This document shows positions 48,401 through 57,878 of a stretch of DNA of 64,000 nt, piece after piece; within the stretch, counting starts at the first letter, position 1; every line of letters begins with the position of its first letter. Where the stretch lies: contig OY987298.1 of assembly GCA_963920635.1 (NCBI GenBank), positions 34,565,787-34,629,786 on the forward strand, written 5' to 3'. The notes beneath the pieces were generated by a model. That model was given only the letters and a program-made list of their open reading frames with translations. It did not search any database and had not been told where the DNA came from. This DNA comes from Pseudeuparius sepicola. Taxonomy: Eukaryota > Arthropoda > Insecta > Coleoptera > Anthribidae. The position numbers and the translations under genes are program-made.

Positions 48401-51400
48401 GCTTTGCATTACAAAGAGTGTCGATGTGTATCGAATCGACGCATAGTTTTCTTCGACGTCGCATCTCTCGCATCTCTACGCCTCAGACTAGTTGCTGGTC
48501 TGGTTGCCTGCAACCTGCACGACAATAGGCAGGCAGGGTAACGCGAACGCGTGAATCATCGCAGTTCGGCCCATGCACGATACATTGTTTGTGTATCGTG
48601 GGCCGATGTTTACTTGACGTTTCCCTGCGTCCCTCTGAATTTTCGGCGATATTTTCCCATATTAGTGTAGTTTGGTGTGTTTTAAAACCATTTTGCAATT
48701 AATTGAACGCCAGGCAGGCGTTATACTAGTGCACTAGGACCCCAACATTACAGGTTAGAAGGCCTAAAATTAATTTAGTTTTGAAAGTAGGTACCTATGT
48801 GAAATAGTGAAACATGTTTGTAGGCGTGCGACCAATATTTTTCCACTGGAGATATTGATGAACAAAGAAGTACCTTAGGATTATGTACTTTGTGAATAAG
48901 TAGAAGAGAAGACCCTGAAGTAAAAATGCAAACATTTTTAATTTAATTAACCGAGTGAATTTGTGCATCGAGGTTAAAGGCGGCCTCTTTGAACAGCTAC
49001 TGTAGTTCTCTGCATGTGCAATGTGTGCTAGTGTAGTTGTGTTTTGTGGTTACCCTTCGGCGTTTTCCTGGCGGAGGGGATCCTCCTCCGTGGTCGTCAG
49101 GCTGAGTACCTCGCTTCAAACGAAAGGAATGGCAGAGGGAAATAAGAGGTCCCCAACAAATTTAGAAAATGTGAATATTCAATCCTGGAAATGTCAGTAA
49201 GGTAGGTGTTTCATAGGCATTCTACATGTTCCTTAGAAAGTAATCGTTTCCAACAGGAAATCGAAATTTTGTGGTGGATCCTCGGATAAATTGATGGACG
49301 TAGCAACGCTGTGCTATTTCACTACCTGTCACTACCATTGACATAGGCAAAATTTTAAGACTCGTCACGCGGGCGTCCATAGGCGGCGTTTTTTGAGGGG
49401 TTTTATTCAATTTGAAAAAAAAAATTAGGGTTAATACAAAATTTACTTTGGCAAGTCTAATTTTTCTTTATCTGCCATAAATTTTTTTGTACTAAGTGAT
49501 AGTTAACCCTGTATACCTATACTTACTATGAAGTGAAATCTGGAAAGTTCTAGTTTTTGACGTACTTATACCTACTTCACAATATAGCTCTTGGTATATC
49601 AATCGATATCAGCATGGAGTGAAGGAATATTTCCCTCGGCCGTTACAGTTTGAAAAAATAAGTTTGCTTTTAACCATAGGTATACCTACAGTTCGAGACA
49701 CCAAAAAAGCGGGCGGAGTCTGCCAAACCGGTCAAATGCGGCCATGAAGTGAGTGTATATTGCGCAAAAGAGACGTCCTACCGGAAGAATATTTGAAGGC
49801 CATTTTGAATCCTAAATCCAGCAGATATTTTAATACAATACAAAAATACCCGGGTACGGTCCACCTCTGGTAACTATAGCCACTTTATGGCCCACGAATT
49901 TAAAAATATTGAAATGTTTTTTGTATAGGTGAAAATGGCACCGCAGGTGGACATTTTTCAAATTTTCAAGGTCAATCAGTTGAAACGAATGACAAGATTT
50001 CTAATTAATATTAGCAAACAATATTACGTTAATTCAACTGGTAGTAATTTTTGGAGCCACAATGATCTAAGTATGTACCTATGCAACAACTAAGAACTCT
50101 TTTTTCTTCTTCTACTTATAGAAAAGGTTGGCAGACCCTTAGCACTCCTTAAATGAAAAAATATAAGTTAGTAGGTAGGTACAACCTATATATAAAAGTT
50201 TTGCCACATCCTATAATTATGTGTGTATTGTGCAAAATCTGAGAAAAGAGCATTCATGGGAACACAACAAAACCTCCATTAACCAAATTTGAATATAAAA
50301 TATATAGAGGATATTCCATTCTACAGGGTTCCAAAGTTGAGCAAAATAAGAATTTTAAAGGCATCTGGTGAGTGAAGTGTGTCATTGAATTACCACAAAA
50401 CTTCAAAGAAGTTATAAACGAACTACATCTAAATATTGCAGAAGCTTGCCGATCAGTGTGCCCCAGTTTGCTACAACAGCAATATGACTCATTGGGTTTA
50501 GAAACAAAACTGATTTCTTCTTTATTTTAATGTCGCTAATATCCCTTATTATAAAAGAAAGGTTGTGTTTATATATCCTCATTTTTTATTAAGCTAAATT
50601 TTATATTATTCGTATTCAACCTTCGTTTATACAATAGGAATTTTATTTTATTAATGTATCTTGTACATTACACACACAAACCATAAACGATTAAAATAAT
50701 CTGGTCAAGTAAATATTAGGTATGTTTCGGCAGAACATACAAACCGTTTGAAATCAGTTTGAAACTGTCAGGAGCGTGCGTGGTTTTTGTTTTTCTAATT
50801 ATTCCGATCACCCTTTCGTATATGAATTCTTGACGCAGCCATTTTTGTCAGCCAATAATGGAGCTCCTGCTCCTTGCTTGAAGCATTGGGTGAATATTCC
50901 CTTCAGTCAAAGTTTGAAGCTTCTGTCAGCGGCTGACAGTCAGCAGTTACCAAACAATAGGACATATTTTCTAAAAACTTACTAGCGGTATAATAATACT
51001 ACTATAATAGGATAAATAAGATAAATTCTTGCGAAATTTGGTTCATATGCCTCTTTCATTTTAGGAGATACTACAAAAATTCGAAAAACAAATCGTAATT
51101 TTAACTCCTTCGATAATGAAAACCATTAAGTTTTCGATATTACTTTGTATGAAAAGTCGAGCTATTTTGTAGACCAAGATGTTTACAGGAACTTTATTAC
51201 CTAAAAATCACTTTCCTAACTACCACATTAATTTGACATATCTGTGTACCTATTCGAGTATTGAACAGTTTCAGAGGGTATATAGTCTCAATCATAGACT
51301 TATGAACAATATAAGTCTATGGTCTCAATCCATTTAATTTTTAATTGGGTTTTCCGCCACCAAACTGATCGAAAGCAAAGAAAATGGTAGTACCATTTTC

Positions 51401-53092
51401 TTTGTCGAAAGACAACTTTTTAAAGTTGCCTGGAAAATTCATAAATTCTTAACAGTGAATGAACGAAACTTTAAACATGTAACTCAAAAAATAACTTCAA
51501 CAAATTTGTTTTCTGAGCTTTCGGAGAATAAATCTTCCTCCTTTCTCAATGATCATGCCACGTCAAAGTGACAACAGAAACAATAGCCTAGCTACCTGCC
51601 TGATATTGTACCCTGTGTTCTATCTAATTATCTATACTAACTTATCTTTGAATAAGTGGCAATAATATTTTACTGAATTCCACTGAACATTCAGCAACAC
51701 AGTTGTCCGTATTTCCTAGAATAAATGCACATTCTTTAATTTTTAGTCTATTTCCTACTTCTTCTTTGAGAATTGGTATGGACCTATCCCACAATATCCT
51801 ATGATTGTTATTAAAAGAATGTTCACATATTTTTGACTTAGAAATTTGATTTTGCCTGATATAATTTTTATGTTCTTTTAAACGAACGTTAAATGGCCTA
51901 CAAGTCTCCCCAACATAGAACTTTCCACATTCACAAGGAATTTTATAAATGCAATTTTTTGAACTTTGTACCTCATTAAATGCGGTTTCGTTTTAACTAG
52001 TATCGATCTTAATGTATTTTTGGTTTTAAATACTGTTCTGACATTAAAACGATTGCCTATGCGTTTTAGCTCTTCTGTTAGTCCAGGAATATAAGGAATA
52101 ATTAAATTTACTGGTCGGTCCACCAGACTTATTTCTCTAATTCTATTAGCATTTTTATTTTGTTGGCAATCCTGAAAAACTTGCTCAACAAATTCAATAG
52201 GATAACTATTCTTCTCAAGAACATATTTTATATGTTTAATTTCTTCCTCAAATTTTGTGTTATTAGAGCAAATTGTTCTAGCCCTGTCATACAAACTTTT
52301 AATTACTCCTTTTTTAACACTAATATGATGATTGGAGTTGAAATGGAGATATCTATTAGTATGTGTTGGTTTTGCTATAGACACTAGAAGAAAGGTAATT
52401 GATTATTATTTTCAATTTCTAAGGTAAACTTAATAGAAGGTTCTTGTGAGTTTAGAAAATTTAATCATGAATTTAAATCATCTACTGCATGTTCCCATAT
52501 AATAAATATGTCATCTACATATCTCCACCAAACATTAGGTTGGTGAACATATCTAGTCAATTCCTTTTGTTCAAAATCTTCCATGAATAAATTGCTTATG
52601 AATGGTGATAAAGGAGACCCCATAGCCATTCCAAATTCCTGCTGGTAAAATTCATTTCCTAGTTGAAAATAAGTGGTTTTAACACATAGTGTTGTTAGTT
52701 CTAATATTGCATCTATATTCAAATTCGTCCTTTCTACTAAAGTCTGATCACTTTCTAACTTTCTGCGTAAAATGTTCAATGATTTGTCAACAGGGACATT
52801 TGTAAGAAGACTAACCACATCAAAGCTAGCTAATATATAATAATAATAATAATAATATATAATTTTCCTGTGGACGCTTAAGCGATAAATGCCCTAGCGA
52901 AATTAATTGTCGCTTGCGAAACAAAGCCATGATTGGTCGCTTTTTTAAACAGACCTCATTGGGTACAGGAAGTATGGATCGATACAAAATAATACAAAAT
53001 TTGTTAGTTTTCCACTTACTTTTTGTTTGGTTGTTTTCCGTTGCTTCAACAACGGCGGCTAGAGTTAACGCTATCAAAAATATTGACCACAT
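30130..53092 (-). CDS. gene B: takeout-like / JHBP-domain secreted protein (5 exons, 249 aa)
   Basis: Paralog of genes A and C with the same inferred role as a secreted ligand carrier. Exons: 53020-53092, 41596-41682, 41389-41536, 34058-34191, 30130-30437. They give 750 nt with no internal stop. Signal peptide MWSIFLIALTLAAVVEA; Cys32 and Cys39 form the conserved pair, with an extra Cys33 next to the first. The C-terminus has SYENLHNGNPELSKK and ends VFEKIPLKDFYDEC. Exon 1 lies 11.3 kb upstream of exon 2. I assign it by exact phase, perfect donor GTAAGT and signal peptide, but it is less certain than the rest, and its leader differs from MYSSFLI of A and C. The exon 2 donor is GC, not GT. An upstream in-frame ATG at 53110 would add six residues. 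Confidence 0.85.
30588..33222. mobile_element. putative TIR element, 2.6 kb, in gene B intron 4
   Basis: The left end (GTCCAGACATGGCGAGCAGA at 30598) is the inverted copy of the right end (33191-33212, TCTGCTCACCATGTCTGGAC) over about 40 bp. No clean target duplication was found, so the two ends could belong to separate insertions. It encloses the fold-back 30796-31635. Confidence 0.5.
30796..31635. mobile_element. fold-back element flanked by 16-bp direct repeats
   Basis: Ends TATACAGGATGATTTTTTTA and complement. The two arms pair over almost the full length, with the centre near 31215. A 16-bp direct repeat ATATCTTCTTAGTATA lies at each side (30780-30795, 31636-31651). No coding sequence. 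Confidence 0.85.
33223..33950. other. gene B intron 4 remainder, no gene
   Basis: No recognisable domain or repeat pair. Confidence 0.35.
34058..34191 (-). CDS. gene B exon 4
   Basis: 134 nt, encoding LNIDKGILSFSNVVPKFIQK and continuing to GSYDAEFG. Acceptor TTTTTAG, donor GTAAGA. Confidence 0.9.
34960..35420 (-). pseudogene. mariner-type transposase remnant
   Basis: The minus-strand reading gives FFVPQLEGSNVADMWFQQDG followed by ATCHTA (about 35285-35370), the second-Asp block of insect mariner-like transposases. After that come several stops and frameshifts down to about 34960. It lies in gene B intron 3. Confidence 0.75.
35425..36165. mobile_element. palindromic MITE
   Basis: Ends GATACAGGGCGTTGAAG and complement (TTTAACGCCCTGTATC). 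The inner arms 35705-35790 and 36015-36100 are inverted copies (GTCGACAGGTGTTTTGTGGC). Related pieces lie at 16480-16720, 17940-18230 and 57310-57490. Confidence 0.7.
36166..37860. other. AT-rich intron sequence, no gene
   Basis: Very AT-rich. A short tandem palindrome TGATCAATATAT lies near 37341. The open frames at 36674-37076 have no known domain. It may include the eroded downstream part of the Gypsy element. Confidence 0.35.
37870..38365 (-). pseudogene. Ty3/Gypsy integrase remnant
   Basis: The minus strand, with stops and shifts, reads FGIPKNN, then KMHQIYVNFATQGYY, HPNEMDLIHFAVLGYNSSIY and SSTHFTAFEVVF. This is the core-to-C-terminal part of a Gypsy-type integrase, followed by YVENHNNKLKH and KVQENVEKIK. 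Catalytic Asp residues are not recognisable. Confidence 0.7.
39040..39190 (-). pseudogene. Gypsy polyprotein fragment upstream of the RT domain
   Basis: The minus reading gives FRLDHLTNLNKKILNEV, then SDNYIPHSLSKEVNNKT, resembling the linker before reverse transcriptase in Gypsy polyproteins. It lies downstream of the RT fragment, which is the wrong order. Confidence 0.4.
39357..39470 (-). pseudogene. Ty3/Gypsy reverse transcriptase fragment
   Basis: The minus frame reads YFTTLDLSSGFHQIPINKNG then IPIYSKIA. The LDLxSGFHQIP block is motif A of Gypsy reverse transcriptase, including its catalytic Asp. The frame is open for only about 40 codons of RT; the YxDD motif is absent. Confidence 0.7.
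39834..40891. mobile_element. DNA element with 8-bp target duplication
   Basis: Ends CACGATACACTTAT and complement, flanked by a perfect GTTCTGCC duplication (39826-39833 and 40892-40899). The inverted arms extend about 110 bp with mismatches (GGTATGTCA, GACGTCAGTTGCGAATC). Compatible with hAT or P superfamilies. No transposase is seen. Confidence 0.85.
41389..41536 (-). CDS. gene B exon 3
   Basis: 148 nt, encoding NRVLNIPPLNPFAIEELNIP and continuing to HVENA. Acceptor TTGTAG, donor GTAAGT. Confidence 0.88.
41596..41682 (-). CDS. gene B exon 2, GC donor
   Basis: Encodes YHGLLQCCLGDDACLANDIE and the following helix. Acceptor TTTTTTAG. The donor reads CAG/GCAAAA at 41595-41594, where gene C has GT. 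Intron 2 is 59 nt. Confidence 0.82.
41820..43533. mobile_element. pogo-like TIR element interrupted by a MITE
   Basis: Ends GGGGAATGCGGGGC and complement, flanked by TA (41818-41819, 43534-43535). Repeated GGGGTA / TACCCC motifs lie on both sides. The insertion 42245-43079 splits it. The ends resemble pogo/Tigger-type insect elements. No transposase remains. Confidence 0.75.
42245..43079. mobile_element. MITE related to 9011-9950, nested
   Basis: Ends CAGGTTGATTCAGTTTTATT and complement; internal arms are inverted copies (AAACGTTAAAATTTT region). More diverged than its relative at 9011, hence probably older. Confidence 0.75.
43537..48400. other. gene B intron 1, no gene recognised
   Basis: 4.9 kb with no exon or transposase that I can support. 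A 14-bp-stem hairpin lies at 45483-45521. Lone mariner-like ends lie near 44644 and 46167. The rest is AT-rich unique or degenerate sequence. Confidence 0.4.
48400..49128. promoter_or_regulatory. CpG-richer block, possible promoter or repeat end
   Basis: The region has many CG dinucleotides compared with its surroundings, including an imperfect inverted repeat around ACGATACA (48567-48606). It precedes a possible plus-strand start codon at 49129. It could equally be part of a repeat. Confidence 0.2.
49129..49196 (+). CDS. possible first coding exon of a plus-strand gene
   Basis: ATG followed by 22 codons (MAEGNKRSPTNLENVNIQSW...) and a GTAAGG donor at 49197. No partner exon was identified and the family is unknown. 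If real, it is a gene in opposite orientation inside gene B intron 1. It may be chance. Confidence 0.2.
49200..51640. other. intron 1 of gene B, mostly non-coding
   Basis: Contains a short coding-like remnant (50372-50529) and two precise hairpins (51293-51321 and 51376-51404). No other gene is recognised. Confidence 0.4.
50372..50529 (+). pseudogene. coding remnant, possibly a transposase C-terminus
   Basis: Open plus-strand frame of 52 codons ending in TAA, with protein-like content (CVIELPQNFKEVINELHLNI and then AEACRSVCPSLLQQQYDSLG). The style resembles the tail of a Tc1-like transposase or similar protein. I cannot assign it firmly. Upstream the frame is closed at 50369-50371. Confidence 0.3.
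51642..52835 (-). pseudogene. Penelope-like element, RT + GIY-YIG, 5'-truncated
   Basis: Reverse transcriptase part 52465-52835: VSLLTNVPVDKSL, FGMAMGSPLSPFISNLFMED and catalytic YVDDIF. An in-frame TGA at about 52465, a frameshift near 52390 and a small deletion break it. The connector 51980-52384 includes KPTHTNRYLHFNSNHH. A GIY-YIG endonuclease domain follows (about 51700-51970: IYKIPCECGKFYVGET, then CEHSFNNNH), ending at 51642. It is a different subfamily from the pair at 58-62 kb. The 5' end stops at a TAA-repeat near 52840, only about 180 bp inside intron 1 from gene B exon 1. Confidence 0.88.
52836..52862. repeat. ATA/TAA microsatellite at the PLE 5' edge
   Basis: Run of about seven ATA units that marks where similarity to the Penelope-like reading frame ends. 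Confidence 0.75.
53020..53092 (-). CDS. gene B exon 1 (signal peptide), inferred link
   Basis: 24 codons plus one base, donor GTAAGT, phase 1 as in the paralogs. The ATG at 53092 was preferred because it gives a compact signal peptide of the same length as gene C. The alternative ATG is at 53110. Confidence 0.7.
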
Positions 53093-53149
53093 GTTACAAA
53101 AAGACTGCATTTTTTTCAATCAAAACCAGCTATATATCGGACCAATTTT

Positions 53150-54130
53150 ATGAGAATATACAACAGGTTGGATTCTCTTATTTAAAAAAAAATTAACAAA
53201 GGATTAATTAAATAAATAACGTGCCTACCTAATAAAGATAACGATTAGCACATTATAGCCAGTAGCCTGACTCTCAAATATTTTCAGATTCCGGCGCTTC
53301 GACTAATTTCAACTCAGCTTACTTTAAGCTCGTTGGGGGCTCTGTTGATTCTTTGTTTTGCTGCGTCAGATCGTCTCGGACAATGCAGTACACCCGTTTG
53401 TGTTTTAGTAGTAGTCCATAGTTGCATGAGTGTTACGGGATGTTGAGCAGCTAAAAGACTTAGCTTTTTGGATTTTCAACAAAATTTTTTCGATTTCCAA
53501 CGATACTGAACAGTAAATCGTGTTATATTTGTCATGGTTTTTCTGGCGTCTTTTCAGGCATCGATTTATTAAATACGGTCCTGTGCGGTCTTATGCTAAT
53601 TGACGTAGAATGACCTTTCGTAAGACTAAAACGGGCATTAATTAGGATTTTGCAGGGTCGAGAATATGAATGCCGTAACTAAGACATGATCACACATGGA
53701 ACAAATTTTGAACCTATTCGCGCATGCATTCATCGCGTGATAAAATAAATGTAGGTACATCCATACTCAAATTTCCCGTCGATTTTGGAAAGACGTCAGT
53801 TATATCGCAGACCTATATGGCCACACCTATATTGCTACTAGCTGTAGTATAGGTCTAGAACCATCGCGGAGCCTCCGGAGTGCCGTATATAATTATACTT
53901 GGTCCTTTTTATCCTTCTTCTATGTGCAGCAGACGCGCGAGGCCAGCAGATGGTCGATATGATAGCATGATAATGATAGACGATAATGAAAGAACATAAA
54001 ATTGTGCTTTTTCTATAATGTGTAATTGAACATCCCACAAATTCAACAAACCATATATGAGAAATTGTGTTTTAATCTCAAAACCCGCAAAAACCTATTT
54101 TGAATTGAATTACAACCAACTTTAGAACGA
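53150..54130. other. upstream region of gene B, no other gene seen
   Basis: No coding sequence recognised. Near the start codon, TATATAG lies only about 45 nt before the ATG, too close to be convincing as a TATA box. Confidence 0.35.
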
Positions 54131-54138
54131 TTACTATG

Positions 54139-56344
54139 AGAGCCGGCCGCATGATTTTAACTTTCATAAGATTATAGAATAAGATGTTGGTGTTGTTTTG
54201 TTGGCTTTCAACTTTCATAAGCTTATTAAATAAATTCGATGCCAAATGGAAGCTTGAATTCTTCTCTACAAGATATGGTGAGGTTGCCTGCTACAGGGTG
54301 CTCCCAATAACCGGCAGCCAGCATTTTAGGACGCGGTGGGCGGTGGACCTCCGCCGTAGCCAGCGTCCAAGAGAAGAACACGTTGCTATAGTCCAAAGCA
54401 CGAAAGAAAATGCTTCTAAAGAATGCGGGCAGCGTTGCGAGATTTCCTATACGAGTGGTCGTTATTTTTTGGGAATAAAAGTTTTATCATATTGAAGCCG
54501 AATTTCTGAACTCTGTTATTCCTAAAAAATAAAGCTCGCATCACGGGACCACTTACCCATTTTTGTTTATCATTTATTTTTAAGGCGGTGTGATAAAACA
54601 CCTATTATATTTTTTTCAACATCGTCGCGTCTACCATCGCCTTTGAAACACAGCATTTCTGCCAAGGAGTCGGCTGACAAAAACAGTTAGCCAACGCGTT
54701 TTGTGCCTGTTTCTATAGTACGTAAAGTTATCTGCGTATTGGGCTACCACACAGACCTCATTTTTTAGGCCGCTGGCAAGTTTTTTCCGCCGGCTCAGAG
54801 AGCTCAGTGGCGTTTCGTATGTTCGGGAGTTAACGTGTGCAATAACAATAAATTAAATAACAATAAATTAAATAACAATTATATGAAAATTAAATCAGTG
54901 AGTTACACAAAATTGAGCTACGCCCCTGAACTGTGACTAATTCTATAATATTTGCAAGTTCTCCCCCCTTACGTCGCACGCATTCTGCCGTTAGGAGAAC
55001 TATACGTGCGGTACACGAAGATGACGCTTCGCTGGCAATTGATTGCATTGCATGTATGTACCACAGGTTGATCCAAATTGGTCACGGTTTCTCCTCTATT
55101 TCTCGACGAGATAGTCAAAAAGTAGCTAAGGTGTCAGGAACTCCATTTTCTAGAAAAGTTGAATGCCTCAATCCGCATCTCGAGATCTTAATTAGTTTAG
55201 GGTATAGGGTGTTTCTCATGAGAGTGATTTTTCAAGGCCGCGTCGCACGATACGTTTTATAAAATTTTCGTCCCGCAAGAGAGATAAAGCATATGACATA
55301 GATGAAAGAGAGAGAGAGAGACAGAGAGAGCGAATATATACATTCAAGCGTAGCTTCGTCGATTTGAAGGAGTGGGGTAGAACGAAAAACGAAAGAAACG
55401 CACACAAAGTAATAGCGATGTTACACGCATGCGTAGAATAACGCGTTCCGTTACAGTGGGGGAATAGACCCTATACAACCGACTGCGTGCACTGTTGTGT
55501 ATGTTTCGGTAAAAGTGTATAAGAAGTATTCACTTCTATCACGTGTACTGTGTTGCACGCGTATTTTTTTATTTGTGAATATTTTTAATTTTTGTAAAAA
55601 CATCCATAGGACACTTTTTTATGGGTGAAGTAAACAACAAATATATTTTTTTAAATGTCAAATATTAATTAAAATGATTAACTTTAAAACAGTAAACTAC
55701 AGAAAACTGACCTCTGCCCACTAGTAGATACTATGCAAAAAATTGCACCAAAAACGTTTTTAGAGTAATGAAAAATATTCACAAATAAAAAAGTTATGGG
55801 ACTTTGAAGAAAATGAGACATTTTGAGAAACACCCTGTATCTCCTAAACTAATCAAGATATCCAGATGTGGTTTGCGGCATTCAACTTTTCTCGAAAAAG
55901 GAGTTCCAGACACCTCAGCTACTTTTTGACTATCTCGTCGAGAAATAGGAGAAACCGTGACCAATTTGGATCATCCTGTAGGTACATACATACAATCAAT
56001 TGCCAGTGAAGCGTCATCTTCGTGTACCGCACGTAGCAAAGTGTTCTGTCCTTCTCTTGGACGCTGGCTACGGCGGCAGGCAACCTCACCTTATCTTGTA
56101 GAGAAAAAATCAAGCTTTCATTTGGCATCGAATTTATTTAATAAGCTTATGAGAGTTAAAAGTCAACAAAGCAACACCACTTTATTGGTGTTTTTTTTAT
56201 TGTTGCTTCATGGACCTTCTTTCCGATGGTACCATATTAATTGAGGCAACCTACTCGCTTCAAGTAAAGAAATATACTCTCTTACATTTTACATAACATC
56301 TTATTCTATAATCTTATGAGAGTTGAAATCATGCGGCCGGCTCT
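54139..56344. mobile_element. 2.2-kb palindromic DNA element
   Basis: The ends AGAGCCGGCCGCATGATTT and complement, and long inner blocks (54180-54290 with 56090-56200; 54985-55205 with 55820-56040), are inverted copies. The centre lies near 55300-55800. The left arm holds an extra segment (54385-54990) that is related to 16920-17640 and absent from the right arm. No transposase frame. Target duplication unclear (GATTACTAT near 54129 and GATTGCTAT near 56352). Confidence 0.7.
55306..55331. repeat. GA microsatellite
   Basis: Short (GA)n run with one interruption, in the centre of the palindromic element. Confidence 0.85.
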
Positions 56345-57570
56345 TGGACTAGATTGCTATAGTCACCCAATGACGTATAACCGAAATGTCAAAATATGTG
56401 CATGAGCACAAAGGATGGGTGAGCCCAGTTGAGCTACTGGTATTGTATAAATGAAGTTACTAGGAACAGCATAAAAACCTTTGATAAGTCCGGTATTTTT
56501 ACCAATAGCAGAGCGTGGTAAATGATATGAAATAGACCGCGCCCCATATTTCACTGGGTTCGAAGTGAGTTCATATGTATATATTTTACCAGGGTATAGC
56601 TCGAGAACAGGCGCCTCGGCAATAAAATACGTGACAAAACACTTTTTTTAACCATATTAAACCGAACCTGGTATTAGTAGTAAAAAGAGATGAAGGAGGC
56701 AGAGAAGGTAGATATTGCAGTAAAAAAAGTGACTGCATGCTCGCCTAATATAATCTCACCAATATTTGCATGGGTTACACTGTGCTGGCTACTTGTGCAT
56801 CGAAATGCGGTGGATAGGCGTGCTATAATTTCACAGATATTAGGATATACTTGCGTAAATAGTTATAATCGATATGGCTTTTGACAATATTATTATTATG
56901 TGTTTAACGACAACCTTAAAAAAACCTTAAAAGTGAAATATTATGTTGCTTGTAGAATATGTATATTTTTGAAAACTGCGTGACGCTTATGTCCTATACA
57001 TATTCTTTTTGTGACGCCAATTACAGTTTTTTATGCTGTTTCAAGTGACTTTTGAAATAAAATACTTTCCTATTATACTTTGATATTACATTGTATACCT
57101 ACAATAGGAAATATAATAGTAGATTATGGATAGAAGTAGGTCATTTTGTGCTGAGATCAGAGATTGGCGACCGAACCGAAGGGGAGGCTGGACGAAGCAC
57201 AAAAAGCCTTCTACTCCGAGTAACATATCTACTATTTAACCTTCAAGCCCATGCACAAAAGTATTCTTTTTTGAAAAATGAAAAGGTGCGCCAAAATGAT
57301 GGACCTGTAAAGTTATGAGTAAAAGCACGATCCAAAAATAGCACAAGTGGCACCCTCTGTGATATAAGTAGAAATTTTCATTTTCAGCTTATTCCCTAAA
57401 AACATAGAAGTTCCAAATTTCAGTTAAGCAGCTTCACTATTTTGGGAGATATTACCATAATTCAATTAAAAAAGCACTTCAACACCCTGTAGAGAAAAAT
57501 GTTATACGACAAACTCGCACACATATATATTAACAATAATTATTATTATCATTCAACAGTTATTAATATA
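56345..57570. other. intergenic, repeat fragments
   Basis: 57310-57490 is a fragment of the MITE family seen at 35425-36165 (ends AACACCCTGTAG). No gene is recognised elsewhere. Confidence 0.4.
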
Positions 57571-57573
57571 AAT

Positions 57574-57878
57574 TCATTGAACGTAGAATTCTTTCAGTGG
57601 CACCTGTCCAAAAACCAAACTCGCAATTTTCTCTAATTTGCCTGCTATGCTCCAACCAAATTTTTGGCCTAGATCAGCAAAGATTTCTTTCGAATCATCA
57701 TTTATCGATTGATTTACTTTCTTGCTAAGCTCCGGATTTCCGTCAACCAGGTTTTCATAACTGAAGAGAATACAATCTGGTGTTGCCAACTGGATATCAT
57801 ACGAGGTAACTTTCAAGTATGTTTCTCCAGATTTCGTTTCCTTGGTGAATTCGATTGTATGTGTGAATCCCAGATTGT
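57574..57878 (-). CDS. gene C exon 5 (C-terminal JHBP motif)
   Basis: Acceptor TTGTAG at 57880-57879. Encodes HTIEFTKETKSGETYLKVTS and ENLVDGNPEL, with a TGA stop at 57576-57574. Confidence 0.92.

Noticed and set aside
51480..51640. Possible hammerhead ribozyme behind the truncated Penelope-like element
   Set aside because: I could not find the CTGATGA and GAAA boxes in correct order with pairing stems.
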